A stretch of 64,000 nucleotides of DNA, taken from Gymnogyps californianus. Taxonomy: Eukaryota > Chordata > Aves > Accipitriformes > Cathartidae. Shown here piece by piece: positions 14,314-42,811 of the stretch (position 1 is its first letter; every line of letters begins with the position of its first letter). The position numbers and the translations under genes were made by a program. The stretch covers positions 44,844,344 to 44,908,343 of the forward strand of contig NC_059474.1 in assembly GCF_018139145.2 (NCBI RefSeq). Direction: 5' to 3'. Below the pieces are notes generated by a model. The model saw only the letters and a program-made list of their open reading frames with translations, was not told where the DNA came from and ran no database searches.

Positions 14314-30876
<16,563 letters not shown>

Positions 30877-31586
30877 CTAGGAAAAAGTGTAAACGTTTAC
30901 TCGGCTGGCTGTGGAAAGGGACTGCTCTCAATAGAGTAGTTAAATCTTTAGTCAGGAGAATACTACATCCTGGTCAAACTGGTTAAGTAACTTTAGCCAG
31001 TAAGGAAACAATACTGCTGGCTCATTCAAGAATGCAAGTTCAAGCCCATTTTACTGAGGACGTAGTATGTACAGTTGCTCTAGAGGACATTTACAGCAGT
31101 TATTAATGCTACACTTAACTAGATGTCTATATCTATCTGTATCCTATATTTATTTTATATGTATTTATGTGCAATTCATTTAATAACAGGAACATATTTT
31201 GACTCTGAAATAGTAGTAAATAAATCCTTATTAAAACAAAAAGTATCTGTAAAGATCTGTAGGAAAGCATAGATTTTCTTAACACTAAAAATCCTAATAT
31301 ATAAAAAGTTTACCTTCTGTGTAGTGGAAAGTTTAAAACGTGTGAAAGCAAGCCCCAACGTTATAACCGAATTACAAATCAAACCCCAATCAATAGTCCA
31401 GGGATTCTAGAGTCAATGGAAATTTAAAGTGTGTGGTTGCCCACAGGGTTTAGCTCTAAAAAGCAGTCTCCCTGGAATCTTAAAACCAAGGAGTCCAATA
31501 CATTTGTCCAGAGAAGGTGTGAAAAATCAGAAGCACATAAAAAAATGAAAACAGCTTGCAGTAAATAAAGGAAAGCCGGCACTTAC

Positions 31587-31760
31587 TGATTGCCAGGAAT
31601 TTGTGTGTATATTCCATTGGGGTTTCTTCAAAATCATCCCAGTTCTGTGAAATGATTCAGTATCATGGACTGAGTTAATCACTCACAGCTGGAAGGATCT
31701 AATGTACTGTTGGTTCCCTGACGCTTTTCAGTTGCTGCCTCGCTCGCGGCAGGTACAGTC
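31587..31760 (-). other. SMIM31: Probable SMIM31 5' noncoding exon (5' end approximate)
   Basis: On the minus strand a consensus donor, AATCA|GTAAGTGC, follows base 31587. It is 710 nt upstream of the acceptor of the first coding exon, a typical first-intron length. The segment just upstream (about 31680-31760) is locally richer in GC and CpG than its surroundings (for example GCCGCGAGCGAGG), consistent with a promoter-proximal exon. I see no TATA box, so the transcription start cannot be placed. Another possible donor, CTGTGAGTGA, lies inside the segment near 31690. Inferred from splice signals and position only. Confidence 0.45.
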
Positions 31761-34700
31761 CACATCAGACTAGAGAATGGCGAAAGTGGAAGGAGAAGGC
31801 ACAGCTCAAAGAGCTTTTTTCTTGTACCTGCCTACAGGATGGTGGCGATGTGCAAGCAAACTGAAGCAACAGAACTTGTAACAATGCCATTGGGGCAGTC
31901 AAGACTGAAGTTTGTACACTGTAAATCGTGTTGAATTTTAAGCCCTAGTAAAATATTAACACAATTGTAAACAAGACTAACTAGTATAAGAAAGAATCCT
32001 AGCTCGGTAAATCTATCAGCAAGAATTTTAAAATTCAGATCCATACTGATATAAGCAATAATTATTAGAATGATATGGCTATGTCAGCAAGAACCAAACC
32101 TGTATAAATGCAACTTATATGAAAAATGGTCCTTTTGAAAGTTCTTTCTGATCACTTTGTGAGGGTTTTTTTGCTGTAAACTCTCGGTCTGAAAAACACT
32201 AATACCATTTATACAAACTAAAGCATCAGTCACCTCTGATTGTATTAGCTACACGTTAATTAAAGGGGATTTCTAAACTATCATTTTTTAATATTCTGAT
32301 TATTCTATTATTTTAAAATATCAAATATTTTGACATTGCTATTTCTGATCTTTTGTATAGTGATCTAAGCAGGAATATTTCCACAGCAGGCAAAGGAGTG
32401 CTGCTTATGAAACCCAATGTCAATAACACCTGAATAAAATAGGAGAACGTGGAGGTGATTTGATCTCTTTCACATCCAGTGTATCTTCTGCTGGATCATT
32501 TTTGCAACAAACATTTCATTAGTAGCTATTATAAATCTCTCTTTATGATTTCTAAGAGCGAAAACATAGTTACACATATCACGACTTCCCTGTCTATATG
32601 ATGAATTAGTTACTTACCCCATTTTATTCAATAAACCAAAGAATCACCTATTCCAGTCAGAGGTAAACTTACACCTGTGTATCTATTGAAAAATCTATTA
32701 TTGACTGTATTTATGCTTTTTCTTTGCAACAGATAATATTTATGTATCTGCCTGAATTTAGATGTGAATTCAAAACTTACAGCTTTTCCTATATCCAAAT
32801 TCTTCCATTAACCCACATGTCAATAAAGCTGATGAATCTTTCACATTCTTCTTAACTGATGAAAATAAAGTTGTGTGCAATTAAAGAAGGGGCCTGATTT
32901 CTGAAAGTATGCTACAGTTGGTGAGAATTTGTGATATAACAGCCTGTGATTTCTTTAAGGAAAATCATTAAGCAAAACTGATATACTTTGTATTGTTTTG
33001 CATATATGTCTAGTGTATCCATTTACGTAAATGATATTTTTACCTATACATCATTAAGTAGTTAAATATCAATCATAAAAACTTAGACATTAAGCACAAC
33101 AAGAAAAATTAATCTGAACAGCCATCAGTAAAAGAACTGATGGTTGATAATGCTTTTGAAAGCTGCCAAGTCCTGGTGAAAGTAGTTGGAATATAAGCTC
33201 CTTAGCTGTCTAACACATCACATCTTTGTCTCTTCACTGTTGGCAGTATCGGTTACCTGGCTGCCATACCTTTAAGAATGAATACAAGCAGAACCATCTA
33301 GATGTCAAGATGACAAGATGATTTTTGAAAGGATGTTAAAAGGTTTGCATTGAAGTATACCCATAAAAACACTCTAAACCCAGATGAGGCTTACAGAATG
33401 TTCAGTTGTATTCAAAACCAAATGATATGTCTCATGATTTATCAGCTTACCAGGTGGGGGAAATAGAGTCAGCACCAGAGCTGGTATTCGATGGTTGTGT
33501 AATGTTTCTTTGTCTAACTTTTTCAAAGAAATGTGTATAGAAAGTAGTTCAATGACCAGATTCTACAGACTTTTCTTTTCTAGATGAAATTCTGGCCCCA
33601 CTGGCATCTTTAGAAAGCTGATCTATTACACTGGTGTGGCTTGGATTTCACTAACTCTGTAGTAAGTTCCTCCACAAATATGTTTGTTGACTTGTGTGGG
33701 ATGACTGAGAAAATAAGGAACTAACTGTCAGGACTAAGTGTATATATCATGGCCTTAGAAAAGGTGAAAGAAAAATGTGAGACTGAAAAGAAAAGAAAAA
33801 TCCAGTATTTCTTTTAACTCAAAAGGTTAGACAAAGACTGAATGGAGATTAGAATAAGAACTCTGTGGGAGCTGGACAGAATTAAATCTGTAATTTGAAG
33901 TCTTAATTTTTCTTTTTTTTTTAAAATCTATACACATTTTTTTCTAGTCTAGGTTGCTTATTGCCAACAAAAATATCATTCCTTTTCTATAGGAATGATA
34001 AAGTAAAACTGTAGGAAAAAAATTAATATGGGACAGGTAGAAAATATAAAGCAAACATATATTCTACATACCTACATGCCTGTTGCTGTCACTGGAAAGA
34101 ATGCTGCCAGTGAAGTGGAAATATCCTTCATAGTAGTGCTTGTATTTAGTATATGTTCTTACTGGTTTTGCAGAGGCACTTCCTCATATGCTGACACTGC
34201 TGTCATGGGTGGTGTTGATCACTTCTAAAACTGAACTGTGGACTTGACCCCGTAGATAGTACACTCAACCCCCCAAAATATCAGAAAATTAGGAAAGACA
34301 ATATCCAAACTTTAATAATTTTCTGCTTTAATTAAAATCCAGCTTTGTAGCTGACAGAAATTATTTGATCTCGTAAAAATGGTTGACTAAATGAAATGAA
34401 GTGCAAGGGTCAAAAAGTGACTTATGAAAGTGTGACGTCTACAGCTTCAATCCAGTGATTATTCCTATTACTGATAACATGACGTACCTACTTTACATAG
34501 GCCAAGCTAAGCAAATATGAGCTTTGTAACGTATTAACTTTAGTTACTTGTCTTAGTGCAGTGGGACATATATCATTGGTGTCAATTAAATTTCTAGTTG
34601 TTTTCATTTTTTTACATCCATCACATAAAAAATTATGCCACACTGCCGTTTCTTGAGAAAGACTTATCATGTGAATGTGGCCTTCTTTGCTTTAAAGTAA

Positions 34701-37700
34701 CAAATACTGTGTTAATGAGAGTAATACTATTCATAAATCTACTGTATAAACAAGTCCTTCAGTTTTTATCATTAAAAAAACAGTAATAAGAGTCAAGCTA
34801 CATATTAAAAAAAGAGTTCATACACTAGAGGGAATGCATCCGAGAAAGATTCTACTAAAGCGGTTTTTGTAGTACCACCATTAAAGGCATTAAATGATTT
34901 GTTAGTTGTTACTGGTTTTCTACCCTTTGCTGCTTTTAACTGCCATTCAATTCTGTTTCTTGGCGGGTCTTTCAATTGTCTAAATATTGAAAAGCTGACT
35001 CCTATGCTATGATATCATCTGTTGTAAATTAGCATCATTTGCCAGCTTCAAAATTCTGAGGATCTGATGAGCAGCTTCTTCAGTGAATTATAACCTACCG
35101 AGTCATGTGCTGTGGTGGGCTGGGTATCCTAATAAAGGAGTTAATTTGTTAAAATCTGCTTGGCTATTTATGCAGCATAGGTATATCCCTGATCATTAGC
35201 TCAAAGGTGAACTGAAACAGGAAAAACTAAATCAGATACAGAGGAAAAAGTAAGAGAGGGGCTGTGGAAGGAACAGCCAGAGAAGTAAGAGTAGAAAAAA
35301 AGTTGCCAGAGGAATAAGTAAGTGACATAATATAGAGTTTGTATATATCAGAGAGGATAAGAACAGCCTTTGGACTTACATATCTGTAACTTCCTAGTTA
35401 TCTCAGTATATCCTAAGTTCATAGTGGGTATGTTCTAGGCCTTTGTTTGACGAATCTGCCCATTTTGTTTCCTTAACTTGTATTCTAAGCTTATCAAAGT
35501 ATAACTTAAACCAGATATGTTAGCTGTGAAAAATACAATAAGTTATAACTTTATTATGGTAGACTGAAAAATAACTAGTTCAATATGAGGTAGGACATTT
35601 GCTCCCTTCATAGGGTTTAGCTTCATTAACAATTGCATAAAAATTGGGATATTATAGAGATTAACTCGAACTCTCCCTAGGCTTTGCTGCTCCTATGATT
35701 AATGCTTGAGGAATGCTCAGTTTAGAGCATACATCCTTCTTCGTTATCTCAGCAAAGAAATGAGCCAACAATGTTAGTGAGTCAGCAAGGCACATAAACT
35801 AGTTCTTGCTAAATAAAAAAAAAAGCTGTTGTGTTGCTATAATGTTGTTACAAAAAACGTCAAAGTTGCTCTGAGTCTGACTTTTCCTTACTTATGTTTG
35901 CAGCTAAACTGTGTTCTGTTCAGGTGCATTTTCTGTTCATAGAAATTGCCAGTGACAGGTAGTTTTTCTAGCTAGTCTTGTTTAGGGGTTTTTGTTGTTC
36001 TTGGTTTTTTGTTCTCTGGATGTTATATCCAATGTCTTCAATATTAAATATACCTATATGTCTTTAACTTTGCTGTCCAGGTATTGTTCCGTGTTTTTAC
36101 CTGCCTAAGCAACTAACATAGATTAAAAGGCAAAAGATCCTGCTGTATTTATTTATGTGAGATATCGATGACTTTATAACTCCGCAGTGAAATTTTCACT
36201 CAGGAGTGAAATTTTGTTTGTAACACTGAATCTAACACTGCTGACCTACAGAAACAATTCTAAATGTAAATGATTTTTTTTTAATATCAGTTTGAGATCC
36301 TCATAGGTCAGAATGCAGATGAGTCCAATGTAAAACTTGATGATTTTTTTTCTGGCTCATATGACATTCAGCTATAAAGGTAGTGCTGAGAACATCTTCA
36401 TAATTTCTTTCATAATGCTTAAAGGCATTTTTTGTGCAAGAATATAATGATAAATAATTGATATGTATTCTATTACAAAGGAAAGGCATGTCCAGTGTGA
36501 AATGTGAAGAGGTAGAAAAACTTTTGGAGTAGGAGCAGGGCTTCCCTTTAACCAATATAGACTTGAAATTGTTGGGTTTTAAGCCATTTGAAAGAAAAGC
36601 CTTGTCAAAATGGAATTTTTGGTATCCCAATGACAGTCACATACTACATCAAAATTTGGATGAACTTGTGGGCAGAACAACCATAAAATACCCCCATGCT
36701 CAGAAAATACACCTAAGACCTGCAAATAAATTGTAGCAGTGAGATTCTGCATTCTGTGCAACGCAAGAGCAGAATTAGCAAACAGCCCCCAAAGTTATTC
36801 CTAAGAGTATACTCTCCTCCCATTTCGAGCTCAGCCCTTTAAACGGGAAGGAAACCCTGCTCCTAGCAGTCACCAGCGTACCATTTAGTACCAGCACATG
36901 CAAGTGGCAGAGGATGGATCAGCTCAGCACACCTCAGCTCCTGAGTCCGGGAGAGCACAGCCCATCCCCATGCACATCGTGCCAAAGCACCTTGCAGTAA
37001 ACCAGCTGCCAAATTGAGACTGTCATCGTAGCCTGGGATGTTTGGCTGGTTTTACGCCAGGAAGAATCAGCCTGCCAAGCTCTCTGCAACAAATATCTGA
37101 TGCAGGGGAAAGAGAAGGGTTTCTTTGTCCTTTGTTACAAATAAAATTGCAATATTGTAATAGTATATTCTTTAATCTAAAAGTGACCAGTTTGATTGTT
37201 ACTTTGTGTGCTGTCTCCACTAGCATGTTATGTAGTTATATTGAATTTGTATGGAGTGATATTTGCAAAAAATGTATACCAAATGTTCTTTCCTTTAAAA
37301 CAGTATGAATTAAATAGCAGACAGAAGAGATCTGTTTAAGTGAAACTCTACTTTTCAAACTTAACTGGGCTTAATTGGTCAGAATTTTCCCAAATTTTTT
37401 TTTTTAGTGATGATAGCAATAGGGATATATAAATATTTTATTCAATCAAAAAAGTAACATTATAGTAAGTGAACTATCAGGAAAGAAAGATCATCAAAAT
37501 GCTAATTAAAATGAATATGATGCTTTGTTTTCATTCAGAATCTAAACTTAAGAAAGAAAAAAAATTGTAAATATATTAAAAAACCTCTTTGTTTTGATCT
37601 TGTTTCTCTTTCACTTTTAGCAAAAATTAGAGAACCTTTCTGCCCATACGTCTAAGCTTCTGGATGGCTATACTTCAGCAGGGGTTCCTAGTGATTCAGA

Positions 37701-40700
37701 CAACCTTTCCAAGAGGAGCTTCATTATTTGTAATAAGCTATGTGTAAATTGTGGGATATAGGATATGCCAACAACTGAAAAACAGGGATTTTCCAACCGT
37801 GATATTTAGCATTGCTGAAGTATCCTCTCTCCATTGTAAATTTCTTTGGTCCAACTTTTATTTGGGTGGACACATCACCCTTATCACACTACATTACCCA
37901 CGTGCTTTCCATTAAGCACCATGACTCATAACTGTCATTCATCCTCAGCCCTTCCCTTGTTCAGAGGTGAATAGCGTGCGCAGCAGAGTTTGGGTAGGGC
38001 TTTTGTTTGTTTCTTTTCTCTGTAAACATGTTGTTACACATTTTTCTTTAGAAAATTTGTATTAGAGAAGTGATTCTAGGTGGCTCCTTGGGCAAAAGTT
38101 GGTAAGCTTCATGGTAGTACATGGGATCTCTTGGATTATGTTAAGTAGAGAGACTAAAATGAAAACTTTGCAATTGCATAAAGAAATCTTTCTGAATTTC
38201 TTTCAAGACCCTAAATGTGGGTTTGGGTTTTTTTTTAAATATATATATATAACAGGCCACATCAGAAAATATACAGATCCTATCTGTGAGATATTAGAAG
38301 ACATAAAGGGGAACTACATCATCTTCCATTCCAAGTCAGTGCTAATTATCCTTTAATATTGAAAAGATTGAGTATAAAATTATGACATGACTTTGCAGTG
38401 TAGTGACACTTTCAGCTCAGATCATATCAATACGAGATGATGTTCATCACTTCATAGGAAGCATGACTCACTTTTCAGTATTTTTCAGCAATATATCTGT
38501 ATAATACCAAAAACTTAAAACAAAAAAAAAAAAAAAGAAAGCACAAATAAGCAAATATCAATGTGCTGACCTGGTAATTTGTTAGAAAACAAATAATTAA
38601 AACCAATTTTTTTCAGCCTAACTCATCTGGATATGCAGTTGTATGGTCTGTATTGTCAACAGATAATATCTTTGCTTTGCCAAATCAGGTGACTGCTTAC
38701 CTACTAGCATGACTGGGAAGGCTTTGTTTATTTTTCCATGGCCAGACTATTTATTTGTGGGACACATCTTGCCTGGACAGAGGTTTCCTGTTTAAAGCCA
38801 CAGCTAGAATGAAGTCAGGGCTTGGTAACAGCAAGTTGCACTTAGGTTCCTTTTTTCCCTTCTCTTTTTTCTCACAGTTGTCTAGAATTTGATTTTTCTC
38901 ACAAAAGCTTCGAAACTGAGAACACTTCACAGCAAGGAAAACTCTGCAAGTATTTAACCACTTGGAAAGCACATTTACAGATACATTTTCATGCTCACAG
39001 GAATATCCGTATGCAATGCAAATGGTGTGTTCCTAGTACGTAAAAACAATATCGGGGTTAGTAAGTAGATTTATGTCGGCTTTCATGCTTACTGTATCAC
39101 TAAAATGACCAGGTAGAAAAAGATCTGGTAGAAAAAAGCCAAAAAGGTGAATTTTCTTTTAAACTAGTGGTAAATGACTTTTGCTAACTACTTTTTTTAG
39201 GGTTCAGTTTGACTGATCTGCTTATCTCAGTGGTGTGGAGAAGACATAAAGTAGCTGTAATTGGCCAGTAGTAAATCCTCCTATGTGGGCAAAAGACAGT
39301 GGAGATAGATAACATATCTGCTTCCTGCAGCCACAGCTCGCAACCCCAGCACCATCCCTCTGATAGATCCACAATCCAGTAACGCCTGTATATGAGGTCT
39401 GGGCAGTATGGGGTCTGCCAACCCCTAACTCTCAATTCCTCCATTACAGCTAACTGGGTATCGGGCTAAAGCATTAAGTTGGCCTTTCAAATATCCTCGT
39501 ACACTTCCACTGATGATATATGAAAAGGACTAAAATGTAGTTTTCAAGCCAGTTAAGTCAAAAGTGAAAAAAGCTCTATTTGTGAGAGTTAAATTATTTT
39601 AATGTCTCTAATCAGAATTTCTGGGAATAATTTGGACTTGGATAACAAATAATAGGATATGCTTGCTGATTTGATCTTACAGTGCCATATATACTTCTTC
39701 AGTTGAATCCCTCTTTTTATAAAACATTGTTATATCTGTCAATACTGTGATATCTTATTTACAGCTAACTCCAGTTCTGTGAAAGCTTAAAGGAGATATT
39801 TTGGAAACTCATTTTATGCTTAGTACTGTGTGGACTCTGTAGATGTCACTCTTTTGACTATTTTAATGGTTCTGTTTTGCTGGTAAATGAATATGAAGGG
39901 GGCATTATGGTTTATCTGCTTCTCTGGGTGCTTAAAAATACATTACAAAATAAATATACAGAGATATGATTTCACATGCAGGATTATCTACTCTCCTTCA
40001 TTTACTGCCATTATCCCAGGAGCAGTAGGTAAAGTAATAGTTGACATAAACACATACTTTATAATTTTCTCAGAATGCCAAAGAAATCTGTAATTACTGG
40101 TGTAACTTAGTCTTGTGCTTTTATATATATTTTGGTATCTCAAAAGGAAGTAACTCTGCCATTTCCCCCAACTGAATGTTTAAAAAGTTCCCTCCCACAT
40201 ACTCAAAAATCGATACATGGCATTTTAATACAAACAATTATATTTGTCTTTAAGCAGTTCGGGACAGCCTACCAATTTGGGCTTCCTTGCTCTCCACTAA
40301 GCCTACCGAGATTAATGTGCACATTCAAATCAGTGAAGTCAAAATAGAAGCAGCACCCAATTATTTTGGTATTCTACTGTTTCCCTTTCTTGACTCCTTA
40401 TATTGCATGTGGTCTGTTGTGACCAAAATGCTTGTCTGAGACCTTCCTGGACTGAAACTTTGTAGCCATAAGAAATTTGACTGAAATAGCTGGGGCTTCA
40501 AATTGGCTCCAGCTTTTACTCTGCTGCTGAATCTCAGTCGGCAAATTTATTTGGAGGTGGCTGCTTGCTTTTGTATCCCACTGAGAAGATCCTACATACC
40601 TTATACAAAAATACATAGCGGATGATGTTTTGATATAAAAATTACTACAGCCAAGTACACTTCCAGGGTATTTTTTAGAAAAGTCTGTATCCATTTGTTC

Positions 40701-42200
40701 CAATTTATAGATAATCCTGTGAGCAGTTAGAATATTTGCGCTATTAGTATAGAAAATGGTACCGAATAAGCTAAAAGAAGAAATGGTAGTAGGATACATA
40801 ACAGTCTGTAGGTTGGAGGAATAAAAACCTTCAGATTTCTGTTGTGAGAAATAGCTATCTGGAACTGATGAAAACTGTTTTTTTCCTTGAAGACAGCATT
40901 TTCCCAGTGTTAACTCATTTGGGGGAGGCAAACGGATAATGACACAATGCAATTAGGTTTCATGCAGCCAGCTATTGGGTTTAGATGACATTTTAGGAAT
41001 ATACTATGGTATGCAAAGCTCATTGACAATGGCTACTTAATTCAAGTTACTCTGAGCTATCTGTATGCATCTTTTCAGTTTGACATTTAGACTAACAGTT
41101 TATATCATATGCAGTACCTACAATTGCAAATGACCAAACCAAAGTTGAAAGGGATAATAAAACTTTGTATTCCCACAGTATTGACATGCTATAATCAGCT
41201 GAAAGGGTAGTATGTATTCAAGTAACCTTTTGCCTGCAGTATGCAATTTCCATTTTCAATTAGTTTACATTTCAGGCAGTGGATGAAATTTGGTTTTGCA
41301 GCTGTCTACTAGAGATCTAGTTTTGTTCCTTGGGTTTGACCTCTGAGAGGAGAAAGTAGGGAATACTAGAAAAAATGTTTATTCAGGAGTCTCAAGTTTC
41401 CTAATGCCTGCAGACCTTGCTGAATTTGTTTTCGCTGATCTTTACTTAGGGAATTAAATTAACTTAAACAAATATGGTGCTTTTTTCTATTTGACTGAAA
41501 TCAGAGAATGGCATTTTAATTATTTTTAAAAGGGAAAGAGACAATTTGGTTATAAGCAAAGGATATATTTATTGAAAATTTAGTAGAAGTAATTCTGATA
41601 AGTGCATTGAAGGAGAACTGAATTGAAATAGAAGCAGTTGTTGAAGTTCTCTATCCATACATAAGCACTTTGGAAAAATTCCAAAGAAAGATGTTGTCAT
41701 TTATAAACCTTCATAAATTCAATTTTATATATTTATTAGAACATTCATGTTATTGATAGCAGGCTATTTTACTTTATAACTTCCTGACTTTTTAATTATT
41801 GCAAAGGTTTAAGACTGTTCTCATAACTCTTGTAAAAATCCATGTTGACATGAACAGTCATATGTCATTGCATTTATTTTTCCTCCTAACTTCCAAGTCC
41901 TCTGTTCTTTTTAATAGTTAGGACAAGCGTACATATCCCCAGCTTCCAGGGCACAATCCTCTTGACATTCCCTAACCGCTTAGTGAAGCATTTGTACTCA
42001 TAAACTAACCGTCCAGTCTAATACCTCAGAATGAATCTTAATTCAGTACATTATCACAAGAGGGAGCCCTTGTCAACACCAAATTCTGAAGTTCAGTACA
42101 TGATTTTGCAGAGCTACATTAATCACTTTTCAAGAGAAGTGTAGGTTCTGTGCACATGCAGTGAAAGTAGTTTCACAGTAGAAGAGGACTCTGAGACAGG
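31761..42200. other. Non-genic sequence upstream of SMIM31
   Basis: No supported gene. The stretch nearest 31761 probably includes the SMIM31 promoter, but no core element is evident. A GC-richer patch occurs at 36820-37110, an A run at 38520-38536 and a 185-codon open minus-strand frame at 40398-40952, all without recognised function. Confidence 0.5.
33586..33655. repeat. Relic of an ancient amniote interspersed repeat
   Basis: AAATTCTGGCCCCACTGGC followed by ATTACACTGGTGT resembles the common reptile/bird repeat with 'ATTCTGGCCCCACTGAAGTC' and 'TTACACTGGTGTAAAT' segments. Only short blocks remain, and the call is from memory of the motif. Confidence 0.3.
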
Positions 42201-42811
42201 TGTCCTGCTTTCGGCTGGGAGAGAGTTAATTTTCTTCTTAGTAGTTTGTCTAGTGCTGTGTTTTGGATTTAGTGTGAGAATAATGTTGATAACACACTGA
42301 TGTTTTAGTTGTTGCTAAGTAGCGCTTATCTTAAGCCAAGGACTTTTCAGTTTCCCATGCTCTGCCAGCAAGCAGGTGTGCAAGAAGCTGGGAGGGAGCA
42401 CAGCCGGGGCAGCTGACCTGAACTAGCCAAAGGGGTATTCCATACCATGGAACGTCACGATCAGTATATAAATTGGGGGGAGCTGGCTGGGAGGGGCAGA
42501 TCGCTGCTTGGGCATCAGTCAGCGGGTGGTGAGTAACTGCATTGTGCATCACTTATATTTTCTTGGGGTTTATTTCTCTATTTTTTTGTTATATTCCTTT
42601 TCATTATATTAGTATTATTATAATAATAATATTTTTATTATCATTATTGTTAGTATTATCATTTATTTTACTTTAGTTATTAAACTGCTCTTACCTCAAC
42701 CCCCGAGGTTTTTTTACCTTCTTTCCTGATTCTCCTTCCCATCCCACTGGGAGAGGGGAGGCGTGACTGGCTGCGTGGTGCTTAGCTGCTGGCTGGGGTT
42801 AAACCACAACA
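42201..42811 (+). mobile_element. Solo LTR of an avian endogenous retrovirus (copy 3)
   Basis: The 611-bp element begins TGTCCTGCTTTCGGCTGGG and ends GGGTTAAACCACAACA, with TATAAA at 42467-42472 and ATTAAA at 42679-42684. It is the same subfamily as the 22.5-kb copy, with nearly identical U3. The flank has ACAGG before the element, and ACAGG overlaps its 3' end (42809-42813). A 5-bp duplication could therefore be present if one ACA of a terminal ACA repeat was lost after insertion. No internal retroviral sequence adjoins. Confidence 0.86.

Noticed and set aside
34420..34465. Minus-strand peptide WIEAVDV, similar to the human SMIM31 end I recall
   Set aside because: It lies upstream of the first coding exon, so it cannot be the last exon, and it lacks a basic tail before it.
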